This document shows, one piece after another, positions 56,940 through 64,000 of a stretch of 64,000 nucleotides of DNA. The notes under the pieces were generated by a model. That model searched no databases. It worked only from the letters and a program-made list of their open reading frames with translations, and was not told the DNA's origin. Position 1 is the first letter of the stretch. Every line of letters begins with the position of its first letter. Origin of the DNA: Alphaproteobacteria bacterium (GTDB taxonomy: Bacteria; Pseudomonadota; Alphaproteobacteria; Rhodobacterales; Rhodobacteraceae); the NCBI GenBank assembly GCA_030429495.1, contig JAUIFH010000008.1, positions 124,001 to 188,000 of the forward strand. Direction: 5' to 3'. The position numbers were made by a program, and so were the translations under genes.

Positions 56940-59900
56940 ATGTCGAAGCCGGAAATCACGCTTACTGACCGCTACGATCTTTCGAAGACGCCGGTGCTCC
57001 TGAACGGCACGCAGGCCCTGGTGCGGCTCATGCTGATGCAGAAAGAACGCGACCGGAAGGCGGGCCTGAACACGGCCGGCTACGTCTCGGGGTATCGCGG
57101 TTCGCCGCTGGGTGGTGTCGACCTGAACATGGCCCGGGCGAAGAAGGTGCTAGAGACAAGTGACATCCGTTTCGAGCCGGGCCTGAACGAAGACCTTGCC
57201 GCGACCGCTGTCTGGGGCACCCAGCAGGCCGAGATGTATGGCGAGGGCAAGTATGACGGCGTCTTCTCGCTCTGGTACGGCAAGGGGCCGGGGGTGGACC
57301 GTACCGGCGACGTGATGCGGCACGCGAACCTCGCGGGGACATCGAAGCACGGCGGCGTGCTGATGGCGATGGGCGACGATCATACCGGCGAAAGCTCCCT
57401 CACGCTGCATCAGTCGGACTGGGCGCTCGTCGATGTCTACATGCCGGTCGTCAGCCCGGCGGGCGTGCAGGAGGTGCTGGACTACGGCATCTACGGATGG
57501 GCCCTGTCGCGTTTCGCCGGCGTCTGGGTCGGGCTCAAGACGATGAAGGATACAGCCGAGGCGACGGCGGTCGTCGATGGCGACCCGTTCAGGATGTCCT
57601 TTGTAACCCCGGATTTCCAGATGCCCGACGGCGGTCTGAACATCCAGCTTGGCGACACGCCGGTCACCCAGGAAACCCGGATGATCGACTTCAAGCGCCA
57701 TGCCGCGGAGATGTTTGCACGGGCGAACCGGATCGACAAACGCGTGTGGGGCAAACCCGGTGCCAGGATCGGCTTCGTCTCGGCCGGAAAGAACTGGCTC
57801 GACCTCATGCACGCCTTCGAGATGCTCGGCATCGATGCGGCCGAGGCGGAGCGGCTTGGCATCACCACCTACAAGGTCGGCCAGACCTTCCCGCTCGACA
57901 TGGTGAGCTTCCATGACTGGGCCGAGGGCCTCGACCTGATCGTCGTCGTGGAAGAGAAGCGCAAGCTCATGGAAGTCCAGATCAAGGAGGCGATCTTTGA
58001 CGACCGTCAGGGGCGGCGAGTCTACGGCTGGTACAAGGGCGGCGCCGGCGGGATGCACCGCGAGGAGCTGTTCCCGGTGCGTTACGCTCTCGATCCGGCG
58101 ATGATCGCGGAAAAGATCGGCGATATCCTGATTGAGGAGGGCCGGGCGACCGACGAGATGCGCGCGAGCCTGACCGAGGTTCGCGAGGCGCGGCGCGCCG
58201 ACAACGTGCCCGAACTGGCGCAGCGCACACCCTATTTCTGCTCTGGCTGCCCGCACAATACCTCGACGAAGGTGCCGGACGGATCGGTCGCCTATTCGGG
58301 CATCGGCTGTCACTTCATGACGGTCTGGATGGATCGCGACACCCGCTGGGCCACGCAGATGGGCGGTGAGGGTGTGAACTGGGTCGGGCAGGCGCCGTTC
58401 TCCAAGCGCGGGCATGTTTTCCAGAACCTCGGTGACGGCACCTACAACCATTCCGGTATTCTGGCGATCCGCGCGGCGCTCGCCGCCAAGACGAACATCA
58501 CCTACAAGATCCTCTTCAACGATGCCGTGGCGATGACCGGCGGCCAGCCGAACGAAGGCGACCTGACCGCGCCGCAGATCGCCCGTGAGGTCCTCGCGAT
58601 GGGGGTGAAGCACGTCGCGCTCGTCTATGACGAGAAAGAGGATGTGGACCTGTCCCAATTCCCGTCGGGCATCGAAAAACACGAACGCGGCAAGATGCCA
58701 GAGGTCCAGAGCAAGTTCAGGGATATCAAGGGTGTATCGGTCATCCTTTACGTTCAGACTTGCGCCGCGGAAAAGCGCCGCCGCCGCAAGCGCGGCACGT
58801 TCCCCGACATCGACAAGCGGGTCTTCATCAATACCGACGTGTGCGAAGGCTGTGGCGATTGCGGCGTTCAGTCCAACTGCGTCTCGATCGTGCCGGTCGA
58901 GACCGAGCTTGGCCGCAAGCGCGCGATCGACCAGTCGTCCTGCAACAAGGACTTCTCCTGCCTCGACGGGTTCTGTCCGTCCTTCGTGACCTTGAAAGGG
59001 GCGGAAGTCCGTAAGGCCGCGCCGACGGGATTTACCCTGCCGGACCTGCCCGAACCCACGCTTCCCGCGATTTCGGGCACGTACAACGTGCTCATCACCG
59101 GTGTGGGTGGCACCGGCGTCGTCACGATCGGCGCGGTTCTGGCGCAGGCCGCGCAGTTTGACGGCAAGGGTGCCGGGATGATGGAGATGGCCGGCCTCGC
59201 CCAGAAGGGAGGCGCGGTCAACATCCACCTTCGACTGGCCGAAAAGCCCGAGGACATCAACGCGATCCGTGTCGCCGCAGGCGAGGCGGATTGCGTGATC
59301 GGTGGCGATCTTGTCGTCACGGGCGGTGCGAAGACGCTGGGTCTGATGAAAACCGGCCGCACCGGCGCGGTCGTCAACGCGCACGAGATCATCACGGGCC
59401 GCTTCACACGGGATCGGGATTTCCACTTGCCTGTCGAGGGTTTGCGCCTTTCTCTTGAAGCGCGCCTGAAGGAACGTGTGCGCTTCTTCGATGCGTCCGA
59501 CCTTGCGCGGAAGCTTCTTGGCGACTCGATCTTCTCCAACATGCTGATGCTGGGCGCGGCTTGGCAGGCCGGTCTGGTTCCGCTGTCTGCCGGTGCCATC
59601 CGGCAGGCGGTCGAGCTGAACGGCGCGGCGGTCAAGGGGAACCTGCGCGCGTTCGAGATCGGGCGCTGGGCCATCGCATTTCCGGAAGATGCCGCGAGGA
59701 TGTTGGAGGATGCCGCCCCTGCGGTCCGGACCGTGGACGAGAAGATCGCCTTCCGGGAAGCACATCTGTCCGCCTACCAGAATGCGGCCTACGCCGCACG
59801 GTTCCGGTACCTGGTCGACAGCGCGCCCGCAGAGATGCGGGCGGCGGTGGCCGAGGGGTATCACAAGCTCCTGGCCTACAAGGATGAATACGAGGTCGCG

Positions 59901-60353
59901 CGGCTGCATCTGGAGACGGCCAAAAAGGCGCGGGCGGAATTCGGCGGTGATTTCCGCATGAGCTTCCACCTCGCGCCGCCGGTCCTTGCGAAGAAGGCGT
60001 CCAACGGCCGGCCGGCAAAACGGGAGTTCGGGTCGTGGATTCTGCCTGTCTTCCGGCTGCTGGCGCGGATGAAGGGCCTGCGGGGGACCGCTTTCGATCC
60101 GTTCGGGCGCACTGCCGAACGGCGGATGGAGCGCGCGCTGATCGCCCAGTACGAGGGCGACATGGCCGAAGTGTTGCCGAAGGTCACGCCGGCGACGCGG
60201 GATGCGGCCATTGCGCTTGCGGAATTGCCCATGCATATCCGTGGTTTCGGACCCGTGAAGGAAGCATCCGAACAGGCCGCGGCCAAACGGCGCGAGGAAT
60301 TGCTTGCGGTGATCCGCGCGGGCGGGACACCCGCAAAGGCGGCGGCGGAATAG
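56940..60353 (+). CDS. Indolepyruvate:ferredoxin oxidoreductase, fused three-domain form
   Basis: A 1137-residue fused protein. An N-terminal pyruvate:ferredoxin-type alpha domain (GYRGSPLGGVD) is followed by a TPP domain, a CSGCPHN site near residue 434, a Cys cluster CEGCGDCGVQSNC near residue 635, and a C-terminal gamma-like domain beginning ITGVGGTGVVTIG near residue 718. It oxidatively decarboxylates aryl 2-oxo acids, giving CoA esters and reduced ferredoxin; in aerobes it serves aromatic amino-acid breakdown. ATG 56940 follows GGGGAGG. It is one chain where archaea have two. Confidence 0.93.
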   Translation: MSKPEITLTDRYDLSKTPVLLNGTQALVRLMLMQKERDRKAGLNTAGYVSGYRGSPLGGVDLNMARAKKVLETSDIRFEPGLNEDLAATAVWGTQQAEMYGEGKYDGVFSLWYGKGPGVDRTGDVMRHANLAGTSKHGGVLMAMGDDHTGESSLTLHQSDWALVDVYMPVVSPAGVQEVLDYGIYGWALSRFAGVWVGLKTMKDTAEATAVVDGDPFRMSFVTPDFQMPDGGLNIQLGDTPVTQETRMIDFKRHAAEMFARANRIDKRVWGKPGARIGFVSAGKNWLDLMHAFEMLGIDAAEAERLGITTYKVGQTFPLDMVSFHDWAEGLDLIVVVEEKRKLMEVQIKEAIFDDRQGRRVYGWYKGGAGGMHREELFPVRYALDPAMIAEKIGDILIEEGRATDEMRASLTEVREARRADNVPELAQRTPYFCSGCPHNTSTKVPDGSVAYSGIGCHFMTVWMDRDTRWATQMGGEGVNWVGQAPFSKRGHVFQNLGDGTYNHSGILAIRAALAAKTNITYKILFNDAVAMTGGQPNEGDLTAPQIAREVLAMGVKHVALVYDEKEDVDLSQFPSGIEKHERGKMPEVQSKFRDIKGVSVILYVQTCAAEKRRRRKRGTFPDIDKRVFINTDVCEGCGDCGVQSNCVSIVPVETELGRKRAIDQSSCNKDFSCLDGFCPSFVTLKGAEVRKAAPTGFTLPDLPEPTLPAISGTYNVLITGVGGTGVVTIGAVLAQAAQFDGKGAGMMEMAGLAQKGGAVNIHLRLAEKPEDINAIRVAAGEADCVIGGDLVVTGGAKTLGLMKTGRTGAVVNAHEIITGRFTRDRDFHLPVEGLRLSLEARLKERVRFFDASDLARKLLGDSIFSNMLMLGAAWQAGLVPLSAGAIRQAVELNGAAVKGNLRAFEIGRWAIAFPEDAARMLEDAAPAVRTVDEKIAFREAHLSAYQNAAYAARFRYLVDSAPAEMRAAVAEGYHKLLAYKDEYEVARLHLETAKKARAEFGGDFRMSFHLAPPVLAKKASNGRPAKREFGSWILPVFRLLARMKGLRGTAFDPFGRTAERRMERALIAQYEGDMAEVLPKVTPATRDAAIALAELPMHIRGFGPVKEASEQAAAKRREELLAVIRAGGTPAKAAAE

Positions 60354-60430
60354 GCACCCGCATACGCGGGACGGATCGTCATTGCGGCGGCGGGATTTGG
60401 AAGGCAGTCTGCGGCACGAAGGAGACCTCC

Positions 60431-61657
60431 ATGCTGCTTGATCTTGATTTCGTTCGCGCCCAGTTCCCCGCTTTCGCGGTCCCCGACCTTCGGGACCGCG
60501 CCTTTTTCGAGAATGCCGGTGGCTCCTATGCCTGCCGGCAGGTCATTGACCGGCTGACCCGGTTCTATCGTGAGCGCAAGGTCCAGCCGTATGGGCCTTA
60601 CGCCGCCTCTTCAGCCGGGGGTGCGGAGATGGACGAGGCGCGCGCGCGGCTCGCGGCGATGATGGGCGTGAAGACCCATGAACTCAGCTTCGGCCCGTCG
60701 ACGACCCAGAACACCTATGTGCTCGCCCAGGCATTCCGCCGGCATCTCAAACCGGGCCACGCGATCGTCGTCACCGATCAGGATCACGAGGCCAATTCCG
60801 GCCCGTGGCGGCGGCTAGGCGACGAGGGGATCGAGATTCGCGAATGGGCAATTGATCCGGCAAGTGGCCATCTCGACCCCGCGCGGCTGGCGCCGCTGCT
60901 TGCCGACGGGAAGGTGCGGCTGGTCTGCTTCCCGCATTGCTCGAACGTTGTGGCCGAGATCAATCCCGTGGCGGAAATCACCGCCTTGGCGCGCGAGGCC
61001 GGTGCTGCCACCTGCGTCGATGGCGTCAGCTATGCCCCGCACGGCGTCCCGAACGTCTCGGCGCTTGGCGCGGATATCTACCTGTTCTCCGCCTACAAGG
61101 TCTACGGGCCGCATCAGGGGATCATGGCGATCCGCGAAGACCTTGGAATGCGCCTGCCGAACCAGGGGCATTTCTTCAACGGCGACACGCTCTACAAGCG
61201 TTTTACGCCCGCCGGGCCTGATCACGCCCAGATTGCCGCCTCGGCCGGGATCGCGGATTATTTCGACGCGCTCCATGCCCATCATTTCGCGCCCGAGCCT
61301 GACGCCGCACAGCGGGCGTCTGCGGTGCATGATCTGATGCGGGCGCATGAGGTTGCAGTCTGCCAGCCACTGCTCGACTACCTCGCCGGGCGCAATGATG
61401 TCCGGCTGATCGGCCCGCACGATGCCGCGTCGCGCGCGCCGACGGTTGCCGTCGCGCTTGACCGCGAGGCGGAGCCGGTCTCAGCCGCGCTGGCCGAAGA
61501 AGGGATCAACTGCTGGGCCGGCGATTTCTATGCCGTGCGTCCGCTCAAGGCGATAGGCGTTCCGCTGGAGCAGGGGGTGCTGCGCCTGTCCATGGTGCAC
61601 TACACGAGCGCCGATGACGTGACCCGCCTGATCCGGGCGCTTGACTCGGCGCTGTGA
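60431..61657 (+). CDS. Class V aminotransferase/cysteine desulfurase-like protein
   Basis: A 408-residue PLP enzyme of the class V fold. The Schiff-base lysine is K223 in SAYKVYGPHQGIM, with TDQDHEANSGPWR and SNVVAEINPVAEI typical of cysteine desulfurase/isopenicillin epimerase-like proteins. The substrate is unknown. GGAGACCTCC precedes ATG 60431. It is followed by the photolyase gene after 36 bases, so they may be cotranscribed. Confidence 0.87.
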   Translation: MLLDLDFVRAQFPAFAVPDLRDRAFFENAGGSYACRQVIDRLTRFYRERKVQPYGPYAASSAGGAEMDEARARLAAMMGVKTHELSFGPSTTQNTYVLAQAFRRHLKPGHAIVVTDQDHEANSGPWRRLGDEGIEIREWAIDPASGHLDPARLAPLLADGKVRLVCFPHCSNVVAEINPVAEITALAREAGAATCVDGVSYAPHGVPNVSALGADIYLFSAYKVYGPHQGIMAIREDLGMRLPNQGHFFNGDTLYKRFTPAGPDHAQIAASAGIADYFDALHAHHFAPEPDAAQRASAVHDLMRAHEVAVCQPLLDYLAGRNDVRLIGPHDAASRAPTVAVALDREAEPVSAALAEEGINCWAGDFYAVRPLKAIGVPLEQGVLRLSMVHYTSADDVTRLIRALDSAL

Positions 61658-61693
61658 GCCGGAGGCAGGGCGGGACAACGGGTGAAAGGAAGC

Positions 61694-63118
61694 ATGGCTC
61701 AGAAACCCGTAATCGTCTGGTTCCGCCGCGACCTGAGGCTTGCGGACAATGCAGCGTTGCGCGACGCGTCCGAAAGCGGACAGCCGGTGATCCCGGTATT
61801 CATCCATGACGAGACGGTCGAGGCGCTGGGCGCGGCGGCACGCTGGCGGATCGGCGAGGGTGTATCGGCCCTTTCGGACTCGTTCAGCGCATTGGACTCG
61901 CGGCTGGTCCTTCGGCGGGGTCGGGCACTTGAAGTCTTACAAGGTCTGATCCGTGAAACAGGCGCGCAATCTGTCCTTTGGAACCGTGTCTATGACCCGG
62001 CGGGGATCGCCCGCGATCGCGAGGTCAAGGCGGAACTACGCTCCGGCGCGACCGAGGCCCGGAGCTGCCCCGGCGCGATCCTGTTCGAGCCTTGGGGCGT
62101 AGCGACGCGCGACGGCAAGCCCTATTCCGTCTTCTCGCCGTTCTGGCGAACGATCCGCGCGCTTGATCCCGGCACCACAATCGCCCCGCCGGTCCGGTTG
62201 CAGCCGCTGTCGGAATGGCCGCAGTCAGAACGGCTTTCGGAATGGGACATGGGTGCGGCGATGCAATGTGGCCGCGATGTCATCGCGCGCTGCGCCTGCG
62301 TCGGGGAAAAAGCTGCGCAGAAGCGATTGGAAGATTTCCTGTCCGATCGGCTCGACCGTTACGCAGAGGGGCGGGATTTCCCGGCACTCCCGGCGACATC
62401 GGGCCTGTCGGAGAACCTCGCCTGGGGGGAAATCTCACCCCGGACCGTGTGGCGGGCCGCGATCGCGGCATGGGAGGCGGGCAGGCCGGGGGCGGAGAAG
62501 TTCCTGTCGGAGCTTGGCTGGCGCGAATTCGCCTGGCACCTTCTCTACCACAATCCCGGCATGGAGCGCGCGAACTGGCGGCCTGCTTGGGACGCCTTTC
62601 CCTGGCGCGACGACAACGCCGATGCGGAGCGCTGGCGCAGGGGGATGACCGGCGAGCCCTTCGTCGACGCGGCGATGCGCGAGATGTACGTCACCGGACG
62701 GATGCACAACCGCGCCCGGATGGTTGCGGCCTCCTACCTTACCAAGCACCTGCTCACGCATTGGCGGGTGGGAATGGACTGGTTCGCGGATTGCCTGATC
62801 GACTGGGACCCGGCGGCAAATGCGCTCGGTTGGCAGTGGGTGGCCGGGTCGGGGCCGGATGCGGCGCCGTACTTCCGGGTGTTCAACCCCGGCACGCAGG
62901 CCGTGAAGTTCGATCCCGACGGAGCCTACCGCGCGCGTTTCATCGCCGAGGGGCAGAGCGACCCGCCACGAAGCGCGCTGGCCTATTTCGATGCCGTCCC
63001 GCGGCGCTGGGGGCTTTCACCCGACTGTGACTATCCCGATCCGGTGATCGCCCATGTCGACGGGCGGGTGCGTGCGCTCGCAGTCTACGGAACCACGATT
63101 TCTGCACGCGCGAAATGA
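61694..63118 (+). CDS. phrB: Deoxyribodipyrimidine photolyase
   Basis: A 474-residue cryptochrome/photolyase-family protein. It starts KPVIVWFRRDLRLADN (antenna domain) and has the FAD-binding helices with TGRMHNRARM and a Trp-rich WDPAANALGWQWVAGSGPDAAPYFR. It uses blue light to repair cyclobutane pyrimidine dimers. ATG 61694 is close behind AAAGGA; GTG 61682 is an alternative. A cyclopropane-fatty-acid synthase gene follows, as in the singlet-oxygen regulon of Rhodobacter sphaeroides. Confidence 0.95.
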   Translation: MAQKPVIVWFRRDLRLADNAALRDASESGQPVIPVFIHDETVEALGAAARWRIGEGVSALSDSFSALDSRLVLRRGRALEVLQGLIRETGAQSVLWNRVYDPAGIARDREVKAELRSGATEARSCPGAILFEPWGVATRDGKPYSVFSPFWRTIRALDPGTTIAPPVRLQPLSEWPQSERLSEWDMGAAMQCGRDVIARCACVGEKAAQKRLEDFLSDRLDRYAEGRDFPALPATSGLSENLAWGEISPRTVWRAAIAAWEAGRPGAEKFLSELGWREFAWHLLYHNPGMERANWRPAWDAFPWRDDNADAERWRRGMTGEPFVDAAMREMYVTGRMHNRARMVAASYLTKHLLTHWRVGMDWFADCLIDWDPAANALGWQWVAGSGPDAAPYFRVFNPGTQAVKFDPDGAYRARFIAEGQSDPPRSALAYFDAVPRRWGLSPDCDYPDPVIAHVDGRVRALAVYGTTISARAK

Positions 63119-63138
63119 CCACCTTGCCGCAAGTGTCG

Positions 63139-63174
63139 CCGGGGAGGTATTCATAGCCGGGGAGGTTCTCATGC
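63139..63174 (+). repeat. Tandem 18-base duplication of a translation start region
   Basis: CCGGGGAGGTATTCATAG (63139-63156) and CCGGGGAGGTTCTCATGC (63157-63174) are adjacent near-copies. Each has GGGGAGG; the first has ATA where the second has the ATG start codon of the fatty-acid synthase. It looks like a duplicated ribosome-binding site in which only the second copy keeps a start. Confidence 0.75.
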
Positions 63175-64000
63175 AAGTGCTGACGACCACCGACGGCCAG
63201 ACCGGCCTGCCGCGTTACTTCGCACAGGTATTCCGCGTGGCACAGACACTCCGGCATGGCCGTCTTGATTTCGTCCTGCGCGACGGCCGCCGTTTCCGCG
63301 CCCAGGGCGCCGGGGCCGGCCCCGTGGCAGAGATCCATGTCGAGGACGACGACATTTTCGCGCGGCTGATCCGCGAAGGGGATCTGGGTTTCTCTGACGC
63401 CTATCTGGATGGCGGGTGGACGACACCGGACCTTCAGGCATTCATGGACCTCGTCCACACCGACAACGAGGGCCTGTATGACGGGTTTCCCGGCATGATC
63501 TTCCTGCGCGCGTTCGAGCGGCTCCGCCACCTGATGCGGTCGAATTCGCGCCATCAAGCCAAGCGCAACATCGCCTATCACTACGATCTGGGAAACGAGT
63601 TCTACGCGAAGTGGCTGGACCGCAGCATGACCTATTCCTCGGCCCTGTTCAAAACCGGACAGGAAAGCCTGGAGGCGGCGCAGCGCGCGAAATATGCCTC
63701 TCTGGCGGACCGGATGGGCGTCAGTCCCGGCGACCATATCCTTGAAATCGGCTGTGGCTGGGGCGGATTCGCCGAATATGCGGCCAAGGAACGCGGCCTG
63801 AAGGTGACCGGACTGACAATTTCGCGCGAGCAGCTCGATTATGCGCGTGCAAGAATTTATCGCGCCGGCCTGAACGACAGGGTTGACCTGAGGCTTCAGG
63901 ACTACAGGGACGAACGTGGCATTTACGACGGCATCGCCTCTATCGAAATGTTCGAGGCGGTCGGCGAGAAATACTGGCCGGTCTATTTCGACACGCTGCG
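63171..64000 (+). CDS. cfa: Cyclopropane-fatty-acyl-phospholipid synthase (partial, runs off the window)
   Basis: The first 276 codons of a CFA-synthase-like SAM methyltransferase; the frame is open to the right edge. An N-terminal domain is followed by AYHYDLGNEFYAKWLDRSMTYSSA and the SAM-binding LEIGCGWGGF (residues 191-200), then TGLTISREQLDYA and IEMFEAVGEKYW. It methylates double bonds of membrane lipid acyl chains, a change protective against oxidants. GGGGAGG lies five bases before ATG 63171, within a tandem duplication. It follows phrB by 52 bases. Confidence 0.92.
   Translation, partial: MQVLTTTDGQTGLPRYFAQVFRVAQTLRHGRLDFVLRDGRRFRAQGAGAGPVAEIHVEDDDIFARLIREGDLGFSDAYLDGGWTTPDLQAFMDLVHTDNEGLYDGFPGMIFLRAFERLRHLMRSNSRHQAKRNIAYHYDLGNEFYAKWLDRSMTYSSALFKTGQESLEAAQRAKYASLADRMGVSPGDHILEIGCGWGGFAEYAAKERGLKVTGLTISREQLDYARARIYRAGLNDRVDLRLQDYRDERGIYDGIASIEMFEAVGEKYWPVYFDTL

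Noticed and set aside
57150-60236. Open frame of over 1000 codons on the minus strand
   Set aside because: It lies antisense to the indolepyruvate oxidoreductase gene, whose domains and Fe-S sites are plain. High GC makes long antisense frames common, and the translation has His/Arg/Asp-rich, low-complexity character.
61629-61658. RpoE-type promoter TGATCC-N18-TGTGAG before phrB
   Set aside because: The -10 is poor and TGATCC falls in Leu-Ile-Arg codons of the upstream gene; mentioned only as weak support under the photolyase finding.

Overview
The window is about 64 kb of GC-rich chromosome that reads as a member of the Rhodobacterales (Rhodobacteraceae/Paracoccaceae). The evidence is the consistent alphaproteobacterial protein content, a LexA box of the GTTC-N7-GTTC type in front of uvrA, a VPLPA-CTERM protein, ZapA, bactofilin and YbdK neighbourhoods typical of that order, and an intergenic repeat (53311-53352) that I recognise from such genomes. 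It is mostly core metabolism and housekeeping. I saw no insertion sequence, prophage, CRISPR array or rRNA.

Layout. 1-787: end of an unidentified gene with a terminator, tRNA-Leu(GAG), and a MarR regulator. 964-8831: a sulfotransferase-like protein, then a tightly packed five-gene operon (UPF0280/ApbE-like protein, AA_synth family protein, FAD subunit and fused FeS-molybdenum subunit of a hydroxylase, 6-hydroxynicotinate-reductase-like protein) behind a promoter covered by a perfect AT-rich palindrome. 8835-20437: DsbA-like oxidoreductase, aminotransferase, cell-envelope genes (amidase, PBP1A, M23 peptidase, bactofilin), RF2, a DUF2189 membrane protein, a DUF455 protein and peroxiredoxin. 20553-33356: YhdP/AsmA-like protein, queA, two MFS carriers, lpdA, rhodanese, uvrA and a DUF2892 protein. 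33467-42190: a Crp/Fnr regulator, two valine-catabolic units (isobutyryl-CoA dehydrogenase, 3-hydroxyisobutyryl-CoA hydrolase, 3-hydroxyisobutyrate dehydrogenase; and mmsA with a divergent LysR), a VPLPA-CTERM protein and a YbdK ligase. 42250-51305: CBS protein, coaD, membrane patatin, two GAPDH genes with a 47-residue ORF between them, DUF808 protein and transketolase. 51527-64000: coiled-coil protein and zapA, a bolA / 59-residue ORF / grxD unit, purL, a probable small RNA, a LsrB/VtlR-like LysR, a three-domain indolepyruvate:ferredoxin oxidoreductase, a class V aminotransferase, photolyase and the start of a cyclopropane-fatty-acid synthase.

The most interesting material is (1) the 2343-8831 operon, which I read as a heterocycle hydroxylase plus ring reductase that may carry its own flavin-attaching enzyme; (2) a roughly 80-nt candidate sRNA with promoter, two hairpins and terminator between purL and the LsrB-like gene; (3) a 59-residue ORF coupled by 4-base overlaps to both bolA and grxD; and (4) operator-like sequences that fit known Rhodobacterales regulators: a SqrR/BigR-type box before a rhodanese gene, LacI-type boxes before both gap genes, and TTGCAA motifs before both valine units. 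All functional names come from reading the translated sequences; no database search was possible.
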